Of a DNA stretch of 64,000 nucleotides, positions 1-8,510 are shown one piece after another; position 1 is the stretch's first letter; the number at the start of each line of letters is the position of its first letter. Source of the DNA: Corynebacterium pseudokroppenstedtii (GTDB lineage: Bacteria > Actinomycetota > Actinomycetes > Mycobacteriales > Mycobacteriaceae); assembly GCF_019754945.1 (NCBI RefSeq), contig NZ_JAEUWU010000003.1, positions 418,663 to 482,662 on the forward strand. Reading direction: 5' to 3'. Below the pieces are notes generated by a model, which saw only the letters and a program-made list of their open reading frames with translations, made no database searches and was not told where the DNA came from. The translations under genes were made by a program, and so were the position numbers.

Positions 1-2
1 TC

Positions 3-593
3 ATCCAGGAAGCCGGCATGGCTGCATTGAAAGCAGGTTTTCGCGTCAAAGATTCACTCAGCTCTGTCCACAAGATTACCGACGCCGGTGGTCGAAGCGT
101 TGTCATGAGTTACTGGAATCCGATCTTGCAGTATGGCCCGGAAAGATACGCCGAAGAGCTGGCCGAGTCGGGAGGACTGGGGACAATCATCCCCGACCTC
201 CTCCCCGAAGAATCGGCGCGCTGGGCAGAGGCATGCCACAAGCACGGATTGGCACCCATCTACCTCGTCGCTCCGTCGACGAGCCCTGAGCGGATGGCAC
301 TCACAGTGGGAGCCGGTGATGGCTTTGTGTACGCAGCCTCGCATATGGGGGTCACAGGTGCTCAGCAATCAGTAAGCAGCGGCGCTCGTGACCTTGTGAA
401 TCGCGTGCGGGAGTACACCGACCTCCCCGTTGCCGTCGGGTTGGGCGTCAGCAATGGGCAGCAAGCCGCAGAGATCGCGCAGTATGCCGACGGCGTCATC
501 GTCGGTTCGGCACTTATCCGCGCGGCGAAGGATGGGCTCCACTCGCTCGAGGCGTTGGCGAAAGAACTCAGCGAAGGGGTGAGGGGTGACTAA
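3..593 (+). CDS. trpA: tryptophan synthase alpha subunit, 3' part (5' end outside window)
   Basis: TrpA cleaves indole-3-glycerol phosphate to indole and glyceraldehyde-3-phosphate and passes indole to TrpB. The frame is open to the window edge, so the N-terminal third with the catalytic Glu and Asp is missing. Visible TrpA hallmarks include [13 protein letters not shown] near the start, [11 protein letters not shown], the phosphate-binding stretch [25 protein letters not shown] and [12 protein letters not shown] at the C-terminus. The stop codon overlaps the GTG start of lgt by 8 bases, which suggests translational coupling. The trpA-lgt order is common in actinobacteria. Confidence 0.95.
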   Translation: MQEAGMAALKAGFRVKDSLSSVHKITDAGGRSVVMSYWNPILQYGPERYAEELAESGGLGTIIPDLLPEESARWAEACHKHGLAPIYLVAPSTSPERMALTVGAGDGFVYAASHMGVTGAQQSVSSGARDLVNRVREYTDLPVAVGLGVSNGQQAAEIAQYADGVIVGSALIRAAKDGLHSLEALAKELSEGVRGD

Positions 594-1521
594 CGTCCAG
601 GCCACTATTGTCCAGCAGAACGGACTAGTTCCTCACGACGGGGGACTAGGTGGGCATTCGCCCGATGTGACGCTATTAGCTGCGATTCCGTCACCCTCCC
701 AAGGTGTGTGGATGGTCGGCGGTTTTCCGATCCGCGGATATGCCCTGTCGATCCTCGTGGGAATTCTCGTCGCAGTGCTGTGGTCGCAGCGACGCTATGC
801 CGCACGCGGCGGTAACCGCGAGGTGGTTCTCGACGTGGCACTCGCCGCTGTCCCAGCAGGCATTATCGGTGGGCGCCTCTACCACTTAGCGACGGATTGG
901 CGCACGTACTGGGGCCCCAACGGAACACCCGGAGATTGGTGGAAGATCACCAACGGCGGCCTGGGAATATGGGGAGCCGTCATTGTCGGCGGATTGGCTG
1001 CCTGGGCGGTTCTCCGATGGAAGCATCTAGCCCTGGCGCCATTTGCGGATTCGGTGGCGCCACCGATTCTGGTCGCGCAGGGCATTGGACGCCTAGGCAA
1101 CTGGTTTAATCAGGAATTATATGGTCGACCCACCGATCTGCCCTGGGGGCTGAAGATTTTTGAGCGCGTCGACGACCACGGTGTCCTGGACCCAGTACTG
1201 GGGCATTCGAACGGCCACGTTATCGCCGTCGTTCAGCCGACCTTTCTCTACGAGATGCTGTGGAACTTTGCCATCGCCGCTCTGATCGTATGGATTGACC
1301 GCAAGTTCAGATTGGGTGGCGGCCGAGTTTTTGCCTTGTATGTTGCCGGGTACACAGCAGGTCGATTTTGGATCGAGCTTCTGCGTGCGGACACCGCTAC
1401 GCATGTGTTTGGGCTCCGCATTAATACCATCACGTCGGCCGTCTGCTTCGTGTGCGCAGTGATTTTTCTGGTGTGGACGCGGTCACGCCGTCGCGAGACC
1501 CCTGAAGAACTTCGGACATAA
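586..1521 (+). CDS. lgt: prolipoprotein diacylglyceryl transferase
   Basis: Lgt is an integral membrane enzyme that moves a diacylglyceryl group from phosphatidylglycerol onto the lipobox cysteine of prolipoproteins. The 311-residue product has about seven hydrophobic segments and the family signature [22 protein letters not shown] near residue 167, plus the conserved NGGLGIWGA loop. The GTG start overlaps the trpA stop. The first 40 residues before [10 protein letters not shown] are longer than in many homologues, so a start further in is possible. A substrate of this pathway, the lipoprotein at 4669-6462, is encoded nearby. Confidence 0.93.
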   Translation: MTNVQATIVQQNGLVPHDGGLGGHSPDVTLLAAIPSPSQGVWMVGGFPIRGYALSILVGILVAVLWSQRRYAARGGNREVVLDVALAAVPAGIIGGRLYHLATDWRTYWGPNGTPGDWWKITNGGLGIWGAVIVGGLAAWAVLRWKHLALAPFADSVAPPILVAQGIGRLGNWFNQELYGRPTDLPWGLKIFERVDDHGVLDPVLGHSNGHVIAVVQPTFLYEMLWNFAIAALIVWIDRKFRLGGGRVFALYVAGYTAGRFWIELLRADTATHVFGLRINTITSAVCFVCAVIFLVWTRSRRRETPEELRT

Positions 1522-1533
1522 TCGGGCATAAAT
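1515..1533 (+). promoter_or_regulatory. tandem GACATAA / GCATAAA element, possible operator
   Basis: The sequence reads GACATAATCGGGCATAAAT, overlapping the last codons of lgt. It differs by one base from the site at 25577-25595 just upstream of the PTS permease gene. The two half-elements lie about 10 bp apart, one helical turn. A function as a binding site is inference only; one match of this quality is expected by chance in 64 kb. Confidence 0.25.
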
Positions 1534-1538
1534 CTAGG

Positions 1539-1598
1539 AAAAAAGTGATTTTGGTGACCGTATTGGAAAATAATTTTCCCTGGTCACCGACTTTTTTC
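1539..1598 (+). terminator. nested hairpin with A-rich and T-rich flanks, likely bidirectional terminator
   Basis: Three nested complementary arms are visible: AAAAAAGT (1539-1546) with ACTTTTTT (1590-1597), GGTGACC (1553-1559) with GGTCACC (1582-1588), and GGAAAA (1565-1570) with TTTTCC (1574-1579). It lies just after lgt and about 80 bases before pyk, so it probably ends the trp-lgt transcript. Confidence 0.7.
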
Positions 1599-1679
1599 GT
1601 TTTTCGCCGTGGCGCCGTAAAGCTTATTTCGACCGTTTTGTAGTAGCTAATCCGGGTGGAGCGGGCTAACCTGGTGCTC

Positions 1680-3107
1680 GTGGATAGAAGAACGAAAATT
1701 GTTTGTACATTGGGTCCGGCGGTAGCCAGTGCGGAAAAGATCCGTGCTCTGGTTGACGCAGGAATGGACGTAGCACGACTGAACTGCTCACACGGCGTTC
1801 ACGCAGACCACGAACAGAACTACAAGTGGGTTCGGCAGGCTTCCGACGAAACCGGCCGCGCCGTCGGGATTTTGGCTGACCTCCAGGGTCCGAAAATCCG
1901 GTTGGGCTGGTTCAAGAACCACGAGGAAATGTGGGAAACCGGCGAAACGGTGCGCATTACCGTTGACGAGATCGAGGGTACGCACGACCGTGTATCCACG
2001 ACGTACAAGAATCTCGCCAAGGATGCTAAGCCCGGTGACCGCCTCCTCGTCGATGATGGCAAGGTTGGCCTGGTCTGCAAGGCCGTTGAAGGCAACGACG
2101 TAATTTGTGAGGTCACTGAGGGTGGCCCCGTGTCAGACCACAAGGGCGTGTCCCTGCCTGGCATGGATATCTCCGTCCCGGCATTATCTGAAAAAGATAT
2201 TGAGGACCTTCGCTTCGCACTTCGCTTGGGTGTCGACGTTATCGCTCTGTCGTTTGTCCGTTCGCCGGCAGATGTTGAGCTCGTCCACAAGATCATGGAC
2301 GAGGAGGGCCGTCGACTTCCGGTCATCGCGAAGTTGGAGAAGCCTGAAGCCATTGATGCCCTGGAGCCCATCATTATGGCCTTCGACGCCATCATGATTG
2401 CCCGTGGTGACATGGGTGTCGAGGTTCCGCTCGAAGACGTGCCGATGGTTCAGAAGCGTGCCATCCAGATTGCTCGTGAAAACGCTAAACCAGTCATCGT
2501 GGCAACGCAGATGCTGGATTCCATGATCACGAATTCACGTCCTACGCGTGCTGAAGCGTCCGACGTTGCTAACGCTGTCTTGGACGGCACGGACGCGGTC
2601 ATGCTGTCCGGCGAGATTTCCGTCGGTAAGTACCCGGTAGAGACCGTCAAGACCATGGCCCGCATCGTGAAGGCTGCCGAGCAGGACGGCACGGTGCCGC
2701 CGCTCAGCCACGTTCCGCGCACCAAGCGTGGCGTTGTGTCTTACGCGGCGCGCGATATTGCGGAGCGTTTGAACGCTCGTGCAGTTGTCGCGTTCACCAG
2801 TTCAGGCGATACAGCACGTCGTGTGGCTCGCCTCCACAGCTTCCTGCCGCTGTTGGTGTTCACCCCGAACCCCGCCGTGCGGTCGCAGTTGGCTGTCACG
2901 TGGGGCGCGGAGACCTTCTTGACGCCTGAGGTCAAGACCACCGACGAGATGGTTGCTGAGGTTGATAAGGCTCTGCTGGCTATCGACGGCTACGAGCGCG
3001 GCGACACGGTCGTCATCGCTGCCGGTTCTCCTCCCGGAGTTGAAGGCAACACCAACATGATTCACGTTCACATGTTGGGTGAAGACCTCGAAGGCCACGA
3101 GCGCTAG
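1680..3107 (+). CDS. pyk: pyruvate kinase
   Basis: Pyruvate kinase transfers phosphate from phosphoenolpyruvate to ADP, the last step of glycolysis. The protein begins VDRRTKIVCTLGPAVASAEK, matching the corynebacterial N-terminus (M/V-DRRTKIVCTLGP), so the GTG at 1680 is preferred over an in-frame GTG eight codons upstream. The 475-residue length is normal. The signature IAKLEKPEA with the catalytic Lys, the metal-site segment ARGDMGVEVPLEDVP, TQMLDSMI and the C-terminal VIAAGSPPGVEGNTN are present. There is no strong ribosome-binding site upstream. The gene stands alone, between a hairpin on its 5' side and a terminator at 3183-3221. Confidence 0.96.
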   Translation: MDRRTKIVCTLGPAVASAEKIRALVDAGMDVARLNCSHGVHADHEQNYKWVRQASDETGRAVGILADLQGPKIRLGWFKNHEEMWETGETVRITVDEIEGTHDRVSTTYKNLAKDAKPGDRLLVDDGKVGLVCKAVEGNDVICEVTEGGPVSDHKGVSLPGMDISVPALSEKDIEDLRFALRLGVDVIALSFVRSPADVELVHKIMDEEGRRLPVIAKLEKPEAIDALEPIIMAFDAIMIARGDMGVEVPLEDVPMVQKRAIQIARENAKPVIVATQMLDSMITNSRPTRAEASDVANAVLDGTDAVMLSGEISVGKYPVETVKTMARIVKAAEQDGTVPPLSHVPRTKRGVVSYAARDIAERLNARAVVAFTSSGDTARRVARLHSFLPLLVFTPNPAVRSQLAVTWGAETFLTPEVKTTDEMVAEVDKALLAIDGYERGDTVVIAAGSPPGVEGNTNMIHVHMLGEDLEGHER

Positions 3108-3182
3108 ATTGTCGGTTCCCACACCGTAACCATTGCGAGATACCGCGATGGCCGGGGTGTGGCGGGTGCCAATCACAACGCG

Positions 3183-3221
3183 AAACCGGGTCGCACCATG
3201 ATGTGTGCGGCCCGGTTTTTC
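3183..3221 (+). terminator. intrinsic terminator after pyk
   Basis: The strong stem AACCGGG-CGCAC pairs with GTGCG-CCCGGTT and is followed by TTTTTC. It lies between pyk and the convergent amidohydrolase gene and may serve both. Confidence 0.85.
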
Positions 3222-3257
3222 TATGCCTCGCGCTTCGAAACTTTTCCCAGTTACGCG

Positions 3258-4544
3258 TTACTCCTTGAAAAGGAAGCTGAGCGGTGCTGCCGCAGCAGCC
3301 TTCGTCGTCGATGAAATAGTCGAGAGATCGGGAAGGAACGTCGCCATATGGTTGGCGGGGACGGGCGTCTCGTCACGCTTCTCCCATTGTTCATCCGGGG
3401 TGATGCCGGCAGTCCAGAACAAATAGGGTACATCAAAGTGCCGCGGTATCTCCGAAAAGTCCTCCGACGCCGTCCACCGCTCAGCATCAATGGAGGAATC
3501 CCCAAAGACAGCATCAAATGTCTCGCGGACATGGGAGAACAGGGCGGGATCGTTGTCAGTCAGTTCGCCGTGAGCCCAGTACTCTATGTCTGGCTCGGCG
3601 GGGCACCCCGACGCCTCACACTCGGCGCGGATCACTCGTTCGATAGCGCGATAAACATGATCGCGGACGTCGGTGTTGTAGAACCGGCAGTTCAACGTCA
3701 GGGTAGCGGTGTCAGGGATGGAATTATTCGTGTTACCGGCGTGGATTTGGCCGACCGAGACGACGGCGAATTCGCCGGGGTCGACTTCTCGGCCGACGAT
3801 CCCTTGTAAACGAAGAATGACGTGCGCCGCAACATAAATGGGATCCACGGATTGATGAGGACTCGACGCATGAGCGCTCGTTCCATGAATGGTGACCGTG
3901 ATGGAGTCACACGCTGCGAGGGCGGCCCCGGGCATACTCATAATCGTTCCGGCTTTTCCAGGAACAATGTGCTGGCCCAGGCAGAGGTCAGGGCGCGAAA
4001 TCTCATCGGCCAGGCCATCGCGGACCATAGCGCCCGCCCCAGCGGTGACTTCTTCGGCAGGTTGGAACAGGGCATGGAAGGTTCCTGACCAGCGCTGACG
4101 TGTAGCGTCGAGAATGGCAACCGCCCCGAGCAAAGCGGTGGTGTGCATATCGTGACCACAGGCATGCATGACACCAGTCTCGTTGCCATCACGCCCAGTC
4201 GTGCGAACAGTGGAAGCGTAGGGCGCGCCGGTATCTTCGGTGACGGGTAGGGCGTCGAAATCCGCGCGTGAGAGAATCGTCGGCCCCTCGCCGTTAGAGA
4301 TCGTTGCCACGAGCCCATGCCCACCTATGGGACGCGACACGGTGCAGGTGTAGTGAGATAACCGCTCGCGTATGGCAATCGCAGTTTTTTCTTCGCGTTC
4401 AGACAACTCGGGATGAGAATGCATCCAGGTATAGAACTCTTGCTGCCAACTGAGATCGGCCGGGTTGGCATCAAGCAACTCCGCAATGGCTGCACCGGGG
4501 GCACGGACATGAGCGATGGATTCTATATCTGCAGTGTTTGTCAT
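3258..4544 (-). CDS. M20 family amidohydrolase (N-acyl amino acid amidohydrolase type)
   Basis: This 428-residue protein belongs to the M20D group of metal-dependent amidohydrolases, which remove acyl groups from amino acids or hydrolyse hippurate-like or IAA-amino-acid-like substrates. Visible motifs are MHSHPELSEREEKT, SRADFDALPV, the metal ligands in HACGHDMHT, QPAEE, GQHIVPGKAG and the dimerisation-domain motif GTSAHASSPH. The start is supported by GGAGG a few bases upstream. Corynebacterial skin species carry a related enzyme (AgaA) that releases odorant acids from glutamine conjugates; the substrate here cannot be assigned. The gene lies downstream of the lipoprotein gene on the same strand, 124 bases away. 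Confidence 0.85.
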   Translation of the reverse strand: MTNTADIESIAHVRAPGAAIAELLDANPADLSWQQEFYTWMHSHPELSEREEKTAIAIRERLSHYTCTVSRPIGGHGLVATISNGEGPTILSRADFDALPVTEDTGAPYASTVRTTGRDGNETGVMHACGHDMHTTALLGAVAILDATRQRWSGTFHALFQPAEEVTAGAGAMVRDGLADEISRPDLCLGQHIVPGKAGTIMSMPGAALAACDSITVTIHGTSAHASSPHQSVDPIYVAAHVILRLQGIVGREVDPGEFAVVSVGQIHAGNTNNSIPDTATLTLNCRFYNTDVRDHVYRAIERVIRAECEASGCPAEPDIEYWAHGELTDNDPALFSHVRETFDAVFGDSSIDAERWTASEDFSEIPRHFDVPYLFWTAGITPDEQWEKRDETPVPANHMATFLPDLSTISSTTKAAAAAPLSFLFKE

Positions 4545-4668
4545 TCTTTTCCTCCATCTTCTGGTGAACCGTATCCGTTCACTGATCGGACGCGATGTGC
4601 TTTACCAGTGTAGGCGCACCATGCTCGATAGAGTCAGGCAGCAATCTGCCCCTGGGGCACCGGGTGAG

Positions 4669-6462
4669 TTACTGATAGCTAATGAAGTCCGGGCGAGGTT
4701 TAATCGCCATCGTGTCCTTCGGATCGAGCATGGGCTTGTCCTCGTCGTAGAAGTTCTTCCACCCGAGGCTGATCTTGGGGTTCAAATCCTGCTGGATCAC
4801 GTGCCAGGTATCCAGCTTGATGGATTGCGATCCGTGGCCATCGATGTGGATAACCATCGCAATGTTATCGGTACCAGGGATCATCTTGTCGCGGTTGCGA
4901 ATCATATGAACCTTGAACTGGTGAACGACCAGGGGCTTTTGTGGCAGTTTGTTGTCCTCAGTGAGCTTGTCCAGCCACTTAACAACGTCGTTGATTTCCT
5001 GGGCATCGACGTGACCGATCTGCTCCATGGGCAGTTCGTTGCCGTAGAGACGCCACTCGGGGTCGAGCGCCAGTCCGACATAGGGCTTCTTGAGCAGCTT
5101 CTCGTACTTCTTTGCCTGTTCCAGGAGAGTCATGCGCCCTGGCTGAAGGTCAATGACCGCATACCCGCCGGCCTTGTTAATAGCATCAATCCACGGCTCG
5201 ACGGTGTCGGAATCGATGAAGCGACTGTAGGAATTGTCCTTTTCTGGTTCCGACGACGCAACAGTCACGATGATTTCAAATGCCGGGATCACAGGCTGAT
5301 CTGTGAAGGCCTCATAGCTCTTGGCCATTTTCTTCGCCCGAGCGACGGACGCATCTTTTCCTTGTTCCCCGAGGCACCCGAGATCGGGCCCGTCGGTGGA
5401 GCCGTAAAGTGCGACGATGTGCCGGCCAGGCGTGACGAGTCCCCCTCCGCCAGGCTGTTCTTTGTCAATGTTCTTGGCTTTGTCGATACGACGAGAAAGT
5501 GTGTCCTTGTCGCCGAACAATTCGCCCAGGGCAATGACATGGTCGTCTTTTTTGACGATCTCGATCGACTCATGGGTGGCGCGGGGGTCGGCTGCGGGAA
5601 GGCGAACGACGTTCTGGCCCGCGACGGATGCGTTAGTGAAACTTGCGGGGCTCGTGTCGGGAGCGACGAACACGTGTCCGTCAGAGTCAGGCTCTTTGTC
5701 CGCTTTGCTGTCCGGGTTCCACGGCGCCGTGAGAACCGGGCGGGGAGTATACGGTGCACCATCCGATGTGGTGGGAAGGTTGGGAGTACTCGGTGCGCTG
5801 CTGCTCGCGCTCTTTTTAGCGCTGGACGACGGCTTCGACGAGCTTGTGGTACTCGATGTGCTCGCCGCCGCACTGGCCGCCGCTGCCGGCGCAGTCCCGG
5901 AGCCGTCGCCTTCAATCGGGGCATCCGGAATGATCACAAGGTCACGGAAAGAGTATTGACCTTTGTCTAATCCATCTGGCCACGAATCAGGCGTCGTTTC
6001 GTGAGTCTTCGCGGACGAAGCCAGCGAGCCTAGCGAATCGCCTTTGAGAGTGACAATGTCGTCGACTCCCAATCGATCAAGTTCGGACTCAATGTCTTTA
6101 CGGGAGTCGTCCTCGTTAGTCGCGTCGATGAGGAAAACGGGAACTCCAGCACTGGCGGCCAGGTTGCAGGCCCGTGCGCGCGTGGCGGAATCGGCGTTGG
6201 GTCCAGTGACCACAGCGGCTTTTGCTGAGTCCAGGAATGTGGAACTCGTCTTGGTACCCGTGGGGTCGTCGCCGATGACGTCCGTTTTGTCCGAAGTCTT
6301 CTTTGTTGAGACGGTGTCATTGCCACCACCGCCTGAGCTACTTGAACAGCCGCTGAGGCTTCCGGCTACTCCGGCAGCTCCGAGTGCTGTGACGGCCGCG
6401 CCCACTGTCGTTAAGAATGTCCGGCGAGTGACTGGTCGGGCAAAAGGACGTGAGGATGACAT
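4669..6462 (-). CDS. Tat-type lipoprotein of unknown function, Ser-rich linker
   Basis: The ATG at 6462 has AGGAG upstream and gives a 597-residue protein; the open frame extends 66 codons further but that part is not protein-like. A twin-arginine signal (TRRTFL, R13-R14) is followed by a hydrophobic stretch and a lipobox LSGC with C39, predicting export folded and lipid anchoring. Residues about 75-150 (AAVVTGPNAD..., VPVFLIDATNEDD, GVDDIVTLKGDSL) resemble cell-wall-binding repeat 2. A Ser/Ala/Thr/Lys-rich linker follows near 200-260. The C-terminal half (GRHIVALYGSTDGPDLG, YAVIDLQPGRMTLLEQAKKY, KKPYVGLALDPEWRLYG) looks like a barrel-type enzyme domain with several conserved-looking acidic residues, but no family was recognised. 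Confidence 0.8.
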   Translation of the reverse strand: MSSSRPFARPVTRRTFLTTVGAAVTALGAAGVAGSLSGCSSSSGGGGNDTVSTKKTSDKTDVIGDDPTGTKTSSTFLDSAKAAVVTGPNADSATRARACNLAASAGVPVFLIDATNEDDSRKDIESELDRLGVDDIVTLKGDSLGSLASSAKTHETTPDSWPDGLDKGQYSFRDLVIIPDAPIEGDGSGTAPAAAASAAASTSSTTSSSKPSSSAKKSASSSAPSTPNLPTTSDGAPYTPRPVLTAPWNPDSKADKEPDSDGHVFVAPDTSPASFTNASVAGQNVVRLPAADPRATHESIEIVKKDDHVIALGELFGDKDTLSRRIDKAKNIDKEQPGGGGLVTPGRHIVALYGSTDGPDLGCLGEQGKDASVARAKKMAKSYEAFTDQPVIPAFEIIVTVASSEPEKDNSYSRFIDSDTVEPWIDAINKAGGYAVIDLQPGRMTLLEQAKKYEKLLKKPYVGLALDPEWRLYGNELPMEQIGHVDAQEINDVVKWLDKLTEDNKLPQKPLVVHQFKVHMIRNRDKMIPGTDNIAMVIHIDGHGSQSIKLDTWHVIQQDLNPKISLGWKNFYDEDKPMLDPKDTMAIKPRPDFISYQ

Positions 6463-6629
6463 GTATTTTCTCCTGCGGGTTGAAACACCAGTGGTGTCCC
6501 CATCGTGCGACGACAGAACAGTGCGTGAACGAGGAAACTGTAGGCAAAACTGTATGCAATGGAACCTTTTAAGGGCTTTACCGTATTTACTGTAACAATG
6601 CGAAATGTTGTGGTGCACTGAGCTGTATC

Positions 6630-6675
6630 GAGAAAGCAGAAAACAGGGGTAGTCGATCACCGAGATACCCCCGTT
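6630..6675 (-). terminator. terminator of the NCS1 permease gene
   Basis: AACAGGGGTA (6642-6651) pairs with TACCCCCGTT (6666-6675). Read on the minus strand the stem is followed by a T-rich run (TTTTCTGCTTTCT). It sits 9 bases past the permease stop codon, so it would end the urease/permease transcript. Confidence 0.7.
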
Positions 6676-6683
6676 GTAGTTAG

Positions 6684-8372
6684 TTACTCAACCGGAAGAA
6701 CGTGACGGCCTTGCCGATCGGTGGTAAGAGCCAGCGAGGAAATGTACTGCTTCTCACCTGTAGGGGAAGGAACAGCGGACGCGAGAACATCCGGGCGTTC
6801 AACCATTTCTCCGGTGACACAGCATCGGAAGAGCTCATCTGACGGATTTCCGTGATCATCGAAAAGAGGGGAGTCTACGCCGTCGTCGGTTCGACGAAGA
6901 TAAAACTCTCCACGGGTGATGATGGCAATCAATGGTGTTGCGACGACCGCGATGGCGGCTGCGAGGAGTGCCGAGTAGGGCTGAATGGTCGCGCCGAGGA
7001 CGCCGAAATACGCAGCGATTGAGGTGGTGGCAGAAAGTAAGAGCGCCCCGATTCCCACAGGGTTGATCGGGAAAATCATTCCGCGCCGATATTCTGGATA
7101 ACGGGGAGAAATGCCGAATACATATTTGTTTATCGCAATGTCGGATGCGACCGTGAAAATCCATGCGATAGCGACGTTGGAATAGAAGCCGAGAATAGCG
7201 TTCAACATGGAGAACATATTGAATTCCATGAGAGAAAGCGCGATACCGACATTGACAAAGACGAAGACGATCCTGCCTGGATAGCGACGAGTTAAGCGCG
7301 TATATGCATTGGTCCACGCTAGTGAACCGCTATATGCATTTGTGACGTTAATTTTGATTTGGCTCATGACGACGAGGATCACGGCGAGGGTGATAGCAAG
7401 CCAGGTGGGCATCATATTTGTGTACATGGCGAAGAACTGGTGGACCGGCTCGCTGGCCGTTCCAGGAGAATCATTGAGAACAGCCATGACATACACTGCG
7501 AGGAAAACGCCAATGATTTGTTTGGTGGCGCCGAAGATGACCCAGCCGGGACCTGAGAGGATGACAGCGGTCCACCATTTGCGTTTGTTGTCCGGGGTTT
7601 TGGGCGGCATAAAACGGATGTAATCGATGTTTTCAGCAATTTGTGCTGTCAGCGAGAGGCAGACACCGGCAGCTAACATCATGGATGCGAAATCCGCATG
7701 GCCGGGCCCATTTCCCGCGTAGTGAGCAAACGTATGGACACTCGATGGATGCTGAATCATCAGAACGATGAGGGGAAGAACCATCATCACGATCCACAGC
7801 GGATTCGTTGCTTTCTGAATCCTTGATAAGGACTTCATCCCGTACATGACCAGTGGGATAACGATCAGCGAAGAGACCAAGTACCCGGCCCATAGTGGGA
7901 TTCCGAGACCCATTTTGAGCCCTTGTCCCATAATTGAGCCTTCAGTGGCAAAGAAAATAAAGGTGAACGAAGCGAAGATGATATTTGTTACGACCGATCC
8001 GTAATAGCCGAATCCGCTTCCACGTGTAATAAGGTCGAGGTCTAGATTGTATTTAGCAGCATAGACGGCGAGGGGAAAACTCGACAGAAAGATTAATACC
8101 GCTGCGATAAGAATTCCGCCGACTGCGTTCACTGTTCCGTGCGCAATTCCGATCCCAGCTCCGATAGAGAAATCAGCGAGATAAGCGATACCACCGAGTG
8201 CCGACGCTGCGACTGCCGACGTTGCCCAGGTCCGATAGTGCCGCGGTGCGAACCGGAGGGGATAGTCGTCACCGAAATTGGATTGGGACTGGTGCGGCGT
8301 GGGAGCATTCTGGGGATTGACCGGCGTCGTCGCGAGACGTACCGGGGTAGTGTCTGTCATCGTCATAGACAC
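6684..8372 (-). CDS. NCS1-family permease (purine/cytosine/allantoin type), urease-linked
   Basis: This 562-residue protein has about twelve hydrophobic segments and reads as a nucleobase:cation symporter-1 family member: FSIGAGIGIAHGTVNAVGG in the first helices, TRGSGFGYYGSVVTN, NPLWIVMMVLPLI, and NVTNAYSGSLAWTN in the helix 8 region. The C-terminal 70 residues are hydrophilic and include the unusual cysteine pair FRCCVTGEMVERPDV. It lies 138 bases behind ureD on the same strand, so uptake of urea or of a urea-yielding purine or allantoin compound is a reasonable inference, not shown by sequence. The first codons give several start choices (GTG 8372, ATG 8366, ATG 8360). Confidence 0.85.
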   Translation of the reverse strand: MSMTMTDTTPVRLATTPVNPQNAPTPHQSQSNFGDDYPLRFAPRHYRTWATSAVAASALGGIAYLADFSIGAGIGIAHGTVNAVGGILIAAVLIFLSSFPLAVYAAKYNLDLDLITRGSGFGYYGSVVTNIIFASFTFIFFATEGSIMGQGLKMGLGIPLWAGYLVSSLIVIPLVMYGMKSLSRIQKATNPLWIVMMVLPLIVLMIQHPSSVHTFAHYAGNGPGHADFASMMLAAGVCLSLTAQIAENIDYIRFMPPKTPDNKRKWWTAVILSGPGWVIFGATKQIIGVFLAVYVMAVLNDSPGTASEPVHQFFAMYTNMMPTWLAITLAVILVVMSQIKINVTNAYSGSLAWTNAYTRLTRRYPGRIVFVFVNVGIALSLMEFNMFSMLNAILGFYSNVAIAWIFTVASDIAINKYVFGISPRYPEYRRGMIFPINPVGIGALLLSATTSIAAYFGVLGATIQPYSALLAAAIAVVATPLIAIITRGEFYLRRTDDGVDSPLFDDHGNPSDELFRCCVTGEMVERPDVLASAVPSPTGEKQYISSLALTTDRQGRHVLPVE

Positions 8373-8426
8373 GTAAATTATGGTGCTAATGTCACGAACG
8401 CGCTCCCACTGTATGAATATCAGGTG

Positions 8427-8434
8427 ACCTAGGT
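8427..8434. promoter_or_regulatory. ACCTAGGT palindrome upstream of the permease gene
   Basis: The perfect 8-bp palindrome ACCTAGGT lies 55 bases upstream of the permease start in the 138-base gap after ureD. The flanks (GTG on one side, AAAC on the other) extend the symmetry only partly. It may be an operator; no regulator can be named. Confidence 0.2.
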
Positions 8435-8510
8435 AAACAACGCGTTACTACGCGGAAATGATCACTAGCGACCCGTGGGGCAACGACGTGTAAAGAAGAC
8501 GTGTAAAGAA

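Noticed and set aside
4516..5970. A 484-codon open frame on the plus strand, antisense to the lipoprotein gene
   Set aside because: It has no recognisable domain and no ribosome-binding site, and its composition mirrors the opposite-strand lipoprotein, which has a clear signal peptide and start site.
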